Source: Candidatus Nomurabacteria bacterium (GTDB taxonomy: Bacteria; Patescibacteriota; Minisyncoccia; Phycocordibacterales; UBA9973). From it: 13,768 bases of DNA. Shown here one piece after another: positions 1 to 6,983 of the stretch. The position numbers and the translations under genes are program-made. The number at the start of each line of letters is the position of its first letter. Position 1 is the stretch's first letter. The stretch covers positions 1 through 13,768 of the forward strand of contig CALRBJ010000013.1 of assembly GCA_943354205.1 (NCBI GenBank), given 5' to 3'. The notes beneath the pieces are model-generated. The model did not search any database and was not told where the DNA came from. It saw nothing but the letters and a program-made list of their open reading frames with translations.

Positions 1-557
1 CCCTTTGCAGTGGTATGTTTGGAGGGCCACTAGACGGAAATTATGGATGCCGTGCTAAAAATAATTATACTTGCAGCATAACAGAGAGTGGAGGTGCTGG
101 TAGTAGTGGTAATCAAAATACAATATCTCAATTTGTTAATACCAATTCTCCTACTACTTATACTATTTCTGTAGGCCATGGAGGAAACGGCGGTTCCGGT
201 CTTACCTTTAGTGGTTCTGGAAATGCTTACCAGTCAGGAGCTTGTGGCTCACCTGGAACAACATGTCCAAATGGATCTCCAACCGGATCTTCTGGTGGAA
301 CTAGTTCGATTAGCAATTCTACTGGGACTGTCCTAGTTCAAGGTTCTGGTGGCGGCGGTGGGGGAGCGGGGGGTATATATGGTCCAGGTTTTATAGTTTC
401 TACTACTCCTCCAAATGCCCAACACGTAGCAGGAACTTCGAGCTCTACTTATAACGGAGGTGATGGAGGTGATGGTATTTGTACCTGGTCTCCTTCTGGA
501 CAAGCTCCAAACGGAGGTGCTGGAGGTCCTGGTACAGTTGAAATCGATTGGGAATAA
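1..557 (+). CDS. Glycine-rich surface protein, C-terminal fragment
   Basis: The frame is open from the window edge (first whole codon at position 3), so the N-terminus lies upstream and the ATG at 15 is probably internal. The visible part, about 185 residues, is very rich in Gly, Ser and Thr. It has Gly runs near the middle and a Gly/Ala-rich end closing in GTVEIDWE, the closing pattern of the glycine-rich domains found at the C-termini of many bacterial surface proteins. Several Cys are present, in contrast to the Cys-free pilus machinery downstream. Codons favour A/T in third position (GGA, GGT, AGT, ACT) more than the pilus genes do. It is most likely an exported structural or adhesive protein, but the signal peptide and any anchor are outside the window. 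The specific function is unknown. A strong terminator closes the gene. Confidence 0.8.
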   Translation, partial: LCSGMFGGPLDGNYGCRAKNNYTCSITESGGAGSSGNQNTISQFVNTNSPTTYTISVGHGGNGGSGLTFSGSGNAYQSGACGSPGTTCPNGSPTGSSGGTSSISNSTGTVLVQGSGGGGGGAGGIYGPGFIVSTTPPNAQHVAGTSSSTYNGGDGGDGICTWSPSGQAPNGGAGGPGTVEIDWE

Positions 558-580
558 AAATTTTCTAAATTAAAGTAAAC

Positions 581-616
581 AAAAATTCTCCGCAGATGCG
601 GAGAATTTTTGTTTTG
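581..616 (+). terminator. Intrinsic terminator after the glycine-rich gene
   Basis: A perfect 13-bp stem (581-593 pairs with 598-610) has a 4-nt AGAT loop and a U-rich 3' arm and tail (TTTTTGTTTT). It lies 23 bases after the TAA at 555-557 and directly before the pilB promoter, so it separates the two transcription units. The A-tract on the left arm means it could also work on the other strand, but no gene reads that way here. Confidence 0.93.
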
Positions 617-620
617 CGCG

Positions 621-629
621 TGATATAAT
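621..629 (+). promoter_or_regulatory. Extended -10 promoter of the pilus operon (leaderless)
   Basis: The sequence TGATATAAT is a full extended -10 element (TG-n-TATAAT). It ends 7 bases before the pilB ATG at 637. A start site about 7 bases downstream of the -10 would fall on or next to the A of the ATG, predicting a leaderless mRNA. No good -35 is visible, because that position falls in the terminator arm; extended -10 promoters tolerate this. No Shine-Dalgarno is present. Confidence 0.8.
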
Positions 630-636
630 TTAATCA

Positions 637-2391
637 ATGCAGATCAAAGATGATCAACTTAAAAAATTTATTTTAGAATCCGGCCTGGTTGGCAAGTCGG
701 ATATTTCTTCAGCTGAAAAAAAAGCAGCCGACACAAGCCAGCCACTCGGCGATGTACTGGTGTCTGACGGGAAAATTTCTGAATTAGATTTGCGCCGAAT
801 GCAGGCTTATGTGCTTGGTATTCCATTCGTGTCGCTCTCGGGGGAGAAAATAGATTTTGAAATCCTCTCGATGATTCCCGAGCCGATCGCGCGCAAAAAT
901 AATATTATCGCTTATAAAAAAGACAAAGACGGCTTGGAGGTGGCCATGCTCGACTTCGATGATTTACCGACGATCGACTTTATAAAGAAAAAAGTTGGTT
1001 TGAAAATTTTACCGCGCTTGACCGACGCCGCTTCTATCAAAGAAGCGCTCGCGCAGTACAAAAAAAGTTTGCAAGCTGAATTCGATGACATTATTCAAAA
1101 AGAATCGGCCACGCTCAAAACTGTAGCCGACAATTCCGGCTCGGGCCCCGAGAGTGAAAAAGAATTGAAAGATTTAGCGGAAGATTTGCCGGTGGTGAAA
1201 ATTGTGGATACTCTCATTTCGCACGCCATTTTGCAAAATGCATCCGACATACACATCGAACCCGAAGAAGATTCACTAATCGTGCGCTATCGTATCGACG
1301 GCATCTTGCACGACGCCATGGTCTTGCCCAAAGACACGGCTCCCGGCATCACCGCGCGTATAAAAGTGCTGGCCAATTTGAAACTCGATGAAAAAAGACT
1401 GCCCCAAGACGGCCGATTTAAAATCACTACCGATGCCGACCAGGTTTCATTCCGTGTGTCTACATTGCCGACGTACTTCGGCGAGAAAACGGTCATGCGC
1501 GTACTTAAAGAAAATAGCCATGGCTATACTTTAGAAGGTTTAGGCTTTCATGGTGAGAGTTTGGAGCGCATTCACGAAGCCATGAAGTCGAAAACCGGCA
1601 TGATTTTGGCCGCCGGCCCGACTGGAAGCGGAAAAACCACAACGCTCTACACTATGCTCGATATTTTGAATACTCCCGACGTGAATATTTCTACCGTGGA
1701 AGACCCGATCGAATACCAGATGACGCGCATAAACCAAACGCAGGTAAAACCGGAAATCGGGCTGACCTTTGCCAACGGCTTGCGCACCTTGCTCCGCCAA
1801 GACCCAGACATCGTGATGGTCGGAGAAATCCGCGACAAGGAAACTTTGGATTTGGGCATCAATGCTTCGCTCACTGGGCACCTCGTGCTCTCGACCATCC
1901 ACACGAACTCGGCTGCAGGTGCCATCCCGCGCATGATCGACATGGGCGCGGAAGCATTTCTAATCGTTTCGACTATTAAAACCATCATCGCCCAGCGTTT
2001 GGTGCGCAAACTCACCAATACAAAGGAAAAATATTTTATGACTCCAGCGGAATTGAAAGCGCTCGGCAATATTGTAGACCTAGACCGCATGCTTAAAATT
2101 TTGAAAGATGAAAAAATAATCGGCGAGAAAGATACGTGGGACAAGGTGCCGTTTTACCGTGGAAAAAAGAGTGAAGAATCGCCCGATGGCTACTCGGGTC
2201 GCGTGGGCATCCACGAAGTATTGAAAATGTCTACCGCGCTTAAAGAATTAATCCTAAAAGGTTCAGCCCAAGACGAATTGGAAAAGCAGGCCAAAGCCGA
2301 AGGCATGATGACGATGATCGAAGACGGCATCTTCCAAGCCGTGCAGGGAATTACAACGACGGAGGAAGTATTGAGAGTAGTTTCAGAATAA
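637..2391 (+). CDS. pilB: Type IV pilus assembly ATPase (PilB/GspE family)
   Basis: This is the cytoplasmic hexameric ATPase that powers pilin extraction and fibre growth through the platform protein encoded next. At 584 residues it has normal family length. Residues ~1-150 form a GspE/MshE-type N-terminal domain, then comes a charged linker, then the ATPase core. Walker A is GPTGSGKTTT at 327-336 (Lys333). The Asp box is EDPIE at 355-359. Walker B is in DPDIVMVGEIRD at 389-400, and the His box is around HLVLSTIHT at 415-423. The C-terminal region keeps GYSGRVGIHEVL. The zinc-binding CxxC...CxxC motif usual in GspE/PilB between the His box and this region is absent, and I see no Cys anywhere in the protein. 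The start at 637 is set by the extended -10 just upstream. The stop overlaps the pilC start (TAATG). Assignment to PilB rather than a secretion GspE rests on context. Confidence 0.96.
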   Translation: MQIKDDQLKKFILESGLVGKSDISSAEKKAADTSQPLGDVLVSDGKISELDLRRMQAYVLGIPFVSLSGEKIDFEILSMIPEPIARKNNIIAYKKDKDGLEVAMLDFDDLPTIDFIKKKVGLKILPRLTDAASIKEALAQYKKSLQAEFDDIIQKESATLKTVADNSGSGPESEKELKDLAEDLPVVKIVDTLISHAILQNASDIHIEPEEDSLIVRYRIDGILHDAMVLPKDTAPGITARIKVLANLKLDEKRLPQDGRFKITTDADQVSFRVSTLPTYFGEKTVMRVLKENSHGYTLEGLGFHGESLERIHEAMKSKTGMILAAGPTGSGKTTTLYTMLDILNTPDVNISTVEDPIEYQMTRINQTQVKPEIGLTFANGLRTLLRQDPDIVMVGEIRDKETLDLGINASLTGHLVLSTIHTNSAAGAIPRMIDMGAEAFLIVSTIKTIIAQRLVRKLTNTKEKYFMTPAELKALGNIVDLDRMLKILKDEKIIGEKDTWDKVPFYRGKKSEESPDGYSGRVGIHEVLKMSTALKELILKGSAQDELEKQAKAEGMMTMIEDGIFQAVQGITTTEEVLRVVSE

Positions 2392-3623
2392 TGCAATTCA
2401 AATATAAAGCACAAGATAAGGATAAGAAAGTGGTGGAGGCCGTGATGGAATCGGCCGACAGGTTTTCGGCTTCGAAGGAATTGCGGGCGGAAGGCTTTGC
2501 GGTCATTTCTATCGCCGAGGTGGGCAGCGGGGCAAAGATGATGCAGTCGGCCTTAAAATTCTTGAATAGTGGGGCGATTTTTGGCGGAGTAAAACTGCAC
2601 GAGAAAATAATTTTTACCAAGAACTTGGCTGGCATGATTACTGCTGGGCTCTCTCTCTATCGCGCGCTCGCAGTACTCGAAAAGCAAACCAAAAATAAAA
2701 CATTTAAAAAAGTTCTAACCGGTTTGATAGAAGAAATCAATCACGGTGGCACACTCTCAGGCGGGATGGCCAAGTATCCAAAAATCTTTTCTAAAATTTT
2801 CGTCTCCATGGTACGCGCCGGCGAAGAATCTGGCTCGCTCGCTCAGTCACTAACCGAAGTGGGTATAATTTTAGACAAGAATTACGCGCTGACAAAAAAA
2901 GTAAAAGGTGCGATGACTTATCCAGCCATCATCATGACTGCTATCGGCATCATCGCCATACTCATGTTTATCTTTGTTATACCCACACTCCTGAAAACAT
3001 TTAAAGATTTGCAAGTTCCTCTGCCAGGTTCGACTAAGCTTATCATCGCTGTATCTGATTTTATTTCTGGACACACTTTTATTTTCCTCGGCATTATAGG
3101 ACTCTTGATTTTCGGCATGGTTACTTTTTTCAAATCAAAGTTTACCCAAAAATATTTGGATTTTGTGACCGTGCGCTTGCCGATGATCGGGGGTATGATC
3201 CGCGAGATGAACACCGCTCGTATGGCCCGTACTCTCTCCTCGCTCCTGTCCTCTGGGGTGGCCATGACCAAATCGCTCGAGATCACTAAAGAAGTTTTGA
3301 GCAATCGCTACTATAAAGAAACCATGAACAAAGGCATCACCGCGGTCGAAAAAGGTGGAACATTGTCGGAAATTTTTAAACAGAATCCGCACTTGTACCC
3401 GATCATGGTGGGCGAGATGGTGGAGGTGGGCGAGGAGACGGGCAAGCTGGCGCAGATGCTAAACGACATCGCGGTGTTTTTTGAAGGCGAAGTAGACAAC
3501 AAGACTAAAAATCTTTCCACCATCATCGAGCCGGTGCTGATGCTCGTGGTCGGTGCCGCAGTTGGATTTTTCGCTGTGTCGATGATCAAACCGCTTTATT
3601 CATTGATGGACAGCATAAATTAA
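2391..3623 (+). CDS. pilC: Type IV pilus inner-membrane platform protein (PilC/GspF family)
   Basis: This 410-residue integral membrane protein carries the two repeated T2SSF domains typical of PilC/GspF. It couples PilB ATP hydrolysis to pilin insertion into the fibre. The N-terminal segment (MQFKYKAQD...) is characteristic. Each repeat holds the GxExxGxL-type signature: GEESGSL at 144-150 and GEETGKL at 347-353. Hydrophobic segments lie at about 175-200, 225-247 and 378-400, giving the usual three membrane spans. Its ATG shares one base with the pilB stop (2389-2391), so translation is probably coupled; no Shine-Dalgarno is seen close to the start. The pilin gene follows with no gap. The protein contains no Cys. 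The family call is secure; pilus versus type II-like secretion use depends on genes outside the window. Confidence 0.96.
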   Translation: MQFKYKAQDKDKKVVEAVMESADRFSASKELRAEGFAVISIAEVGSGAKMMQSALKFLNSGAIFGGVKLHEKIIFTKNLAGMITAGLSLYRALAVLEKQTKNKTFKKVLTGLIEEINHGGTLSGGMAKYPKIFSKIFVSMVRAGEESGSLAQSLTEVGIILDKNYALTKKVKGAMTYPAIIMTAIGIIAILMFIFVIPTLLKTFKDLQVPLPGSTKLIIAVSDFISGHTFIFLGIIGLLIFGMVTFFKSKFTQKYLDFVTVRLPMIGGMIREMNTARMARTLSSLLSSGVAMTKSLEITKEVLSNRYYKETMNKGITAVEKGGTLSEIFKQNPHLYPIMVGEMVEVGEETGKLAQMLNDIAVFFEGEVDNKTKNLSTIIEPVLMLVVGAAVGFFAVSMIKPLYSLMDSIN

Positions 3624-4097
3624 ATGAAAAAATTTTTGAAAAATAAAAAAGGTATAAGCGCGATAGAGATTTTGATCGCTATTGCTACCATCGGCGTCTT
3701 AGCGGCTATAGCCGTCGGAAGTATTTCCTCGTATCGCAATCAACAAGCGCTGAAAGATACCGCTGACGATGTGGTCTCGCTCATAAATCGCGCGCATTCG
3801 AATACTTTAGCGGGCGACAGCCAGCTTTCGTGGGGTGTGCACTTTACTTCGAGCGCCATGACGCTATTTTCCGGATCTTCTTATTCCTCTGGCGCATCGG
3901 GAAATGTGGTCGTGCCGATTTCCTCGGCGGTGACCCTTTCTTCTATCAGTCTAAATGGCGCTGGGAGTGATATTATTTTCAATCGTTTGTACGGTGATAC
4001 GAATCAATATGGTACAATTACTGTACAACTGTCATCTGATGCGACAAAAACTAGAACGATAACTATCACCAAACCCGGAGTCGTGAGCGCCAACTAG
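3624..4097 (+). CDS. Type IV prepilin-like protein, GspH/FimT type
   Basis: A minor pilin or pseudopilin of 157 residues. It has a short basic leader (MKKFLKNKKG) cut after Gly10 by a PilD-type prepilin peptidase. The mature N-terminus would be ISAIE, with Glu at position +5, followed by a hydrophobic helix to about residue 34. Behind the helix, residues ~42-75 (DDVVSLINRAHSNTL...) match the GspH/FimT pattern of an amphipathic helix followed by beta strands (a WGVHF strand, then a Ser/Gly-rich sheet region). It is first of four prepilin-like genes in the order expected for H-I-J-K pseudopilins, which start fibre assembly and sit at the tip. The ATG follows the pilC stop directly (TAA-ATG), with no Shine-Dalgarno. 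The prepilin call is firm; the H/FimT subtype is by order and pattern. Confidence 0.88.
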   Translation: MKKFLKNKKGISAIEILIAIATIGVLAAIAVGSISSYRNQQALKDTADDVVSLINRAHSNTLAGDSQLSWGVHFTSSAMTLFSGSSYSSGASGNVVVPISSAVTLSSISLNGAGSDIIFNRLYGDTNQYGTITVQLSSDATKTRTITITKPGVVSAN

Positions 4098-4109
4098 AAT
4101 AAATTTTAA

Positions 4110-4589
4110 ATGCGAAAATTTCTAAAAACAAAAACAGGGTTTGCGCTCGTGGATGTCATAGTCGCGGCTTCTATCATCTCTGTTTCACTCTTTGCATTCG
4201 TTTCTGTCGCCCAAAAGTCGGTCGAGCTTTCTAAAAAATCTCTTTATTCCACTGAAGCAGGCTTTCTTTTAGAAGAAGGCGCCGAAGCAGTGAAAATGAT
4301 CCGAGATGGCGCATGGACAAATATCACCGGCCTTTCTACTTCTTCCACATACTATCTTTCCTGGAGCGGTTCGGCTTGGTCTTTGACTACCACTTCATCT
4401 ACTATTGGTGTTTTCACTCGTACTATCACTGTGGCCAATGTAAATAGGGATGCGAATGATGACATTACTACTTCGGGCGGCACCCTTGATTCCGGCACAA
4501 AAAAAATAACCGTGACGGTTTCATATCCATATGGCGCGAGTACGACCACGCGGACTTTACCATTTTATATTTCCAATATTTTTAATTAA
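4110..4589 (+). CDS. Type IV prepilin-like protein, GspI/PilV type
   Basis: A 159-residue prepilin-like protein. The leader MRKFLKTKTG is followed by FALVDVIVAASIISVSLFAF, so cleavage after Gly10 gives mature Phe1. Position +5 is Asp, not the near-invariant Glu. The FxLV[E/D]xxVA start and the helix followed by AxxxxxEEGAEAVKMIRDG are typical of GspI/PilV-like minor pilins. The C-terminal part is Thr/Ser-rich with predicted beta strands (KKITVTVSYPY...). It follows the first pilin by 12 bases and abuts the next gene (TAA-ATG), so it is within the same operon. No Shine-Dalgarno is seen; the bases before the ATG are A/T only. No Cys is present. It is likely part of the tip or initiation complex, by analogy with GspI-J-K and PilV-W-X. 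Confidence 0.86.
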   Translation: MRKFLKTKTGFALVDVIVAASIISVSLFAFVSVAQKSVELSKKSLYSTEAGFLLEEGAEAVKMIRDGAWTNITGLSTSSTYYLSWSGSAWSLTTTSSTIGVFTRTITVANVNRDANDDITTSGGTLDSGTKKITVTVSYPYGASTTTRTLPFYISNIFN

Positions 4590-5141
4590 ATGAAAAAAAT
4601 CTTTAAAATTACGAATTACGAATTACGAATTACGAATTTTAAACGCGGCTATTCTTTGATTGAGATAGTTGTCTACATAGCTATTTTCTCATTGCTCTCT
4701 ATCGCCGTGATAAACTCACTCATCGTGACCATGAAATCTTTTTCGGCTTCGCGCACTAATCGCGATTTGCAAGAAAATGGATTTTCAGCCATGGAGCGCA
4801 TGAGCCGCGAAGTGCGCGGAGCGATTTCGGTATCGGCTATCACCACTGGTGCTATCGGTGGGGCCAAAGGAGACATAACTTTAAATACCACCGACCAATC
4901 AGGAACGGCAAAGACGGTGCGCTTTACGGTTTCTGGTAATGCTTTGCAGTTATATGAAAATGGCTCTCTCTCTGGCAATCTAACCGGCGGAAATTCGCAA
5001 GTCACCGATTTGGTTTTCAACCAAATCACCATCGGCACCGAGACGGCTATAAAAATAACGATTTCCATAAAAGATTTGCGCTCACCATCGGGGGCGACCG
5101 AGACTTTTTATGATTCAATAATCATGCGCGGAAGCTATTAA
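4590..5141 (+). CDS. Type IV prepilin-like protein, GspJ/PilW type
   Basis: A 183-residue prepilin-like protein. The cleavage site is KRG|YSLIE at residues 18-24, giving mature Tyr1 and Glu5, followed by the hydrophobic helix VVYIAIFSLLSIAVINSLIV. The sequence MERMSREVRGA after the helix is a typical GspJ/PilW feature, and the rest is beta-rich. The leader is unusually long (20 residues) because it contains a tandem heptanucleotide repeat at 4611-4638, read as a permuted T-N-Y-E-L-R-I peptide. The start at 4590 directly follows the previous stop. No later ATG lies before the cleavage site, so the repeat really is inside the translated leader. It belongs to the same operon, and it has no Cys. 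The family call is firm; the J/PilW subtype is inferred from gene order and the Arg-rich post-helix motif. Confidence 0.87.
   Translation: MKKIFKITNYELRITNFKRGYSLIEIVVYIAIFSLLSIAVINSLIVTMKSFSASRTNRDLQENGFSAMERMSREVRGAISVSAITTGAIGGAKGDITLNTTDQSGTAKTVRFTVSGNALQLYENGSLSGNLTGGNSQVTDLVFNQITIGTETAIKITISIKDLRSPSGATETFYDSIIMRGSY
4611..4638 (+). repeat. Heptanucleotide tandem repeat (ACGAATT)x4 in a prepilin leader
   Basis: Four perfect ACGAATT units lie in the leader-peptide part of the GspJ/PilW-type gene. Because 7 is not a multiple of 3, all three forward frames give the same heptapeptide cycle (T-N-Y-E-L-R-I) with no stop; the reverse strand contains TAA. TTTAAAATT at 4602-4610 and AATTTTAAA at 4635-4643 are inverted copies at its edges. 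The same repeat occurs at 5159-5179. Confidence 0.95.
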
Positions 5142-5150
5142 TAAACAATT

Positions 5151-6947
5151 ATGAAATTACGAATTACGAATTACGAATTTAAGAAAAAGTACAACTCGCA
5201 AAGTGGCCAAGCTATGATGATTTCGGTCATCTTCTTTCTTTTTGTTTCTCTATCCATAGTGCTTACCATAGTCACCCCCGTCACTCGTGAATTTCGTATC
5301 GCTAGCGCCATGATTTCTTCGCGCCAAGCCTATTTCGTATCCGAATCTGGGGTAGAAGACGCCTACTATCGTATAAAAACCAGCCGACAGATTTCTTCGA
5401 GCGAAACCATCGTGCTCGGCACTCAAACCGCAGTGACCACTATCACCGATATCGCCGGCGGGCAAAAAGATATTTCTTCTTTAGGTTCGGGCGATGGCCA
5501 CAATCGCAAGGTGGACATACAGATCAGCACTGGAGCTGGCGTTTCGTTCAATTACGGAATGCAGGCCGGCGAGGGAGGCATAAATCTCTCGGGCTCTTCG
5601 GGAATAAACGGCAATGTGTATACCAATGGCAATATCACTGGATCGGGTTCGCCATTTATTACTGGAGCAACCATTGCCGCCAACAGCGCTGCGCTTTCGG
5701 CCGACCAAACAAACGGCTCCGGTACTCCCTCAAACAATGTGAGCTTTGGAAATGCGAGCGCCACCCAGGACGCCACGCAGAGCTTTCAAGTTTCTGTCGA
5801 CGGGCCGATGAATAAAATTTCTCTTTACATAAAAAAGAACGGCGCGCCTTCTAATGCGACGATTAAAATAGTAAATGACAATGGAGGCTCTCCTGGCACT
5901 ACGGTATATGATTCAGCGACTCTTCCTGCATCGCTTGTGACCACTTCGTATGGCTGGGTAGATGTGGTATTGCCAAAAACCCTCATGAATGCGAGCACTA
6001 CCTACTGGCTGGTGGTGGATGCGTCTACATCCGCATCAAACTACTATATTCTTGGCGCGTCATCGGGCGGGTACGCAAACGGTGTTGGAAAAATTGGACA
6101 GCAAGGCGGCACATGGAACAACACCACTCCTTCAGGCTTAGATTACTATTTCAAAGTGTATTTGGGCGGATACACTTCCACTATCTCTGGCTCGTACGCT
6201 CAAGGTTTTACTATAGGCGGAAACGCCTCCGCTCACACCGTTAATAATTCAAAAGTTACCGGTACTCTATATTGCCAAACCGGTTCGGGTAATAATAAAT
6301 CCTGCAATACTTCGCAAGCTGATCCATCGCCTATCGGCTATCCGATTTCCGATGCGAACATTGCGCAGTGGGAGAGCGATGCTACGACCGGTGGAGTTTA
6401 CAATGGAAACTACACTGTCTCCGGCTCCTCCACCTCTTCTTTTGGCCCTAAAAAAATTGTCGGCAACCTGATAGTCAGCGGCAGTGGTACACTCAAACTC
6501 ACCGGCACAGTGTATGTGACCGGCTATGTGGATGTTTCTGGTTCGGCAAAAATTGTTTTAGATAATACAACATACGGAAATACGAGCGGTATTTTGATCG
6601 CAGACAAATACTTGAATCTCGGTGGCAGTGGACAGCTCAATGGTACCGGTCAAACCGGCAGTTATATTCTTTTCATTACAAACAGCGCTTGTCCAAACGA
6701 TACGAGTTGTACTCCAACCAATAATGCCGCGATAGATATTAGCGGTTCTGCTGGCTCAGTGGTGCTCAACGCTCAACAAGGCTCGCTTTATTTCTCCGGC
6801 TCGGCTAGCGCTAAAGAAGCTACTGCCTATTCTTTAAATCTCTCCGGATCAACAGTGGTTACCTACGACTCTGGTTTGGCAAATATAAACTTCACTTCTG
6901 GCCCTTCTGGTTCCTACTCAGTAAATTCATGGAAAGAGACTCAATGA
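5151..6947 (+). CDS. Large GspK/PilX-type pilin with surface domains
   Basis: This 598-residue protein has a prepilin-like N-terminus. After a leader holding the heptanucleotide repeat, ...NSQSG|QAMMISVIFFLFVSLSIVL begins a hydrophobic helix with no Glu at +5, as is usual for GspK. The following TREFRIAS...SRQAYFVSESGVEDAYYR (in two parts) is typical of PilX/GspK-like proteins. Residues ~134-195 are a Gly/Ser/Asn-rich beta region. Residues ~200-340 look like a separate beta-sandwich domain (ATQSFQV, then ISLYIKK, then TTYWLVVDAS). Residues ~430-598 are repeated L-SGS-type strands, ending in VTYDSGLANINF and SVNSWKE, resembling the beta-solenoid C-terminal domain of PilX-like proteins. The only Cys are two close pairs (375/385, 514/520), possible disulfides. 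It is far larger than a normal tip pilin and plausibly an adhesive tip subunit. It ends the operon; no terminator follows. Confidence 0.85.
   Translation: MKLRITNYEFKKKYNSQSGQAMMISVIFFLFVSLSIVLTIVTPVTREFRIASAMISSRQAYFVSESGVEDAYYRIKTSRQISSSETIVLGTQTAVTTITDIAGGQKDISSLGSGDGHNRKVDIQISTGAGVSFNYGMQAGEGGINLSGSSGINGNVYTNGNITGSGSPFITGATIAANSAALSADQTNGSGTPSNNVSFGNASATQDATQSFQVSVDGPMNKISLYIKKNGAPSNATIKIVNDNGGSPGTTVYDSATLPASLVTTSYGWVDVVLPKTLMNASTTYWLVVDASTSASNYYILGASSGGYANGVGKIGQQGGTWNNTTPSGLDYYFKVYLGGYTSTISGSYAQGFTIGGNASAHTVNNSKVTGTLYCQTGSGNNKSCNTSQADPSPIGYPISDANIAQWESDATTGGVYNGNYTVSGSSTSSFGPKKIVGNLIVSGSGTLKLTGTVYVTGYVDVSGSAKIVLDNTTYGNTSGILIADKYLNLGGSGQLNGTGQTGSYILFITNSACPNDTSCTPTNNAAIDISGSAGSVVLNAQQGSLYFSGSASAKEATAYSLNLSGSTVVTYDSGLANINFTSGPSGSYSVNSWKETQ
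5159..5179 (+). repeat. Heptanucleotide tandem repeat (ACGAATT)x3 in a second prepilin leader
   Basis: Three perfect ACGAATT units begin 8 bases after the ATG at 5151 and encode the same heptapeptide cycle as the copy at 4611-4638. Here the 21-bp length equals seven codons, so the tract is frame-neutral. The sequence around it otherwise differs from the first copy, apart from short AAATT/AATTT ends. Confidence 0.94.
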
Positions 6948-6967
6948 TTTGTTTGTATTAATTAAAC

Positions 6968-6976
6968 TGCTACAAT
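6968..6976 (+). promoter_or_regulatory. Extended -10 promoter of the muralytic/LprI-like operon
   Basis: TGCTACAAT is an extended -10 with one mismatch to TATAAT. A weak -35-like TTGTTT lies at 6949-6954 with a 16-bp spacer. The element ends 7 bases before the ATG at 6984, the same gap as at pilB and recJ, but only 1 base before the ATG at 6978. This supports leaderless transcription with translation from 6984. Read-through from the pilus operon is also possible, since no terminator lies between. Confidence 0.6.
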
Positions 6977-6983
6977 TATGGGC

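Noticed and set aside
1647..2144. Long antisense reading frames inside pilB (1540-1902, 1647-2144) and pgk (11471-11830) as overlapping genes.
   Set aside because: They mirror strongly conserved sense genes, have no promoter or family motif, and look like by-products of the sense codon usage.
2860..2870. TATAAT (2864-2869) inside pilC as an internal promoter.
   Set aside because: It lacks the TG of the extended element, has no start codon 6-7 bases downstream, and sits mid-gene within a clear reading frame.
4611..5179. The repeated ACGAATT tracts as a CRISPR array.
   Set aside because: The units are 7 bp, directly adjacent with no spacers, and lie inside coding leaders.
3624..6947. The pilus cluster as a DNA-uptake or type II secretion locus specifically.
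   Set aside because: No ComEA/ComEC, secretin or GspC/L/M-like gene is in the window, so the subtype cannot be settled.
6945..6968. TGA at the end of the large pilin read as Gly (Gracilibacteria-type code).
   Set aside because: No gene in the window has an in-frame TGA within its body, and the extension would add only six codons before a TAA.
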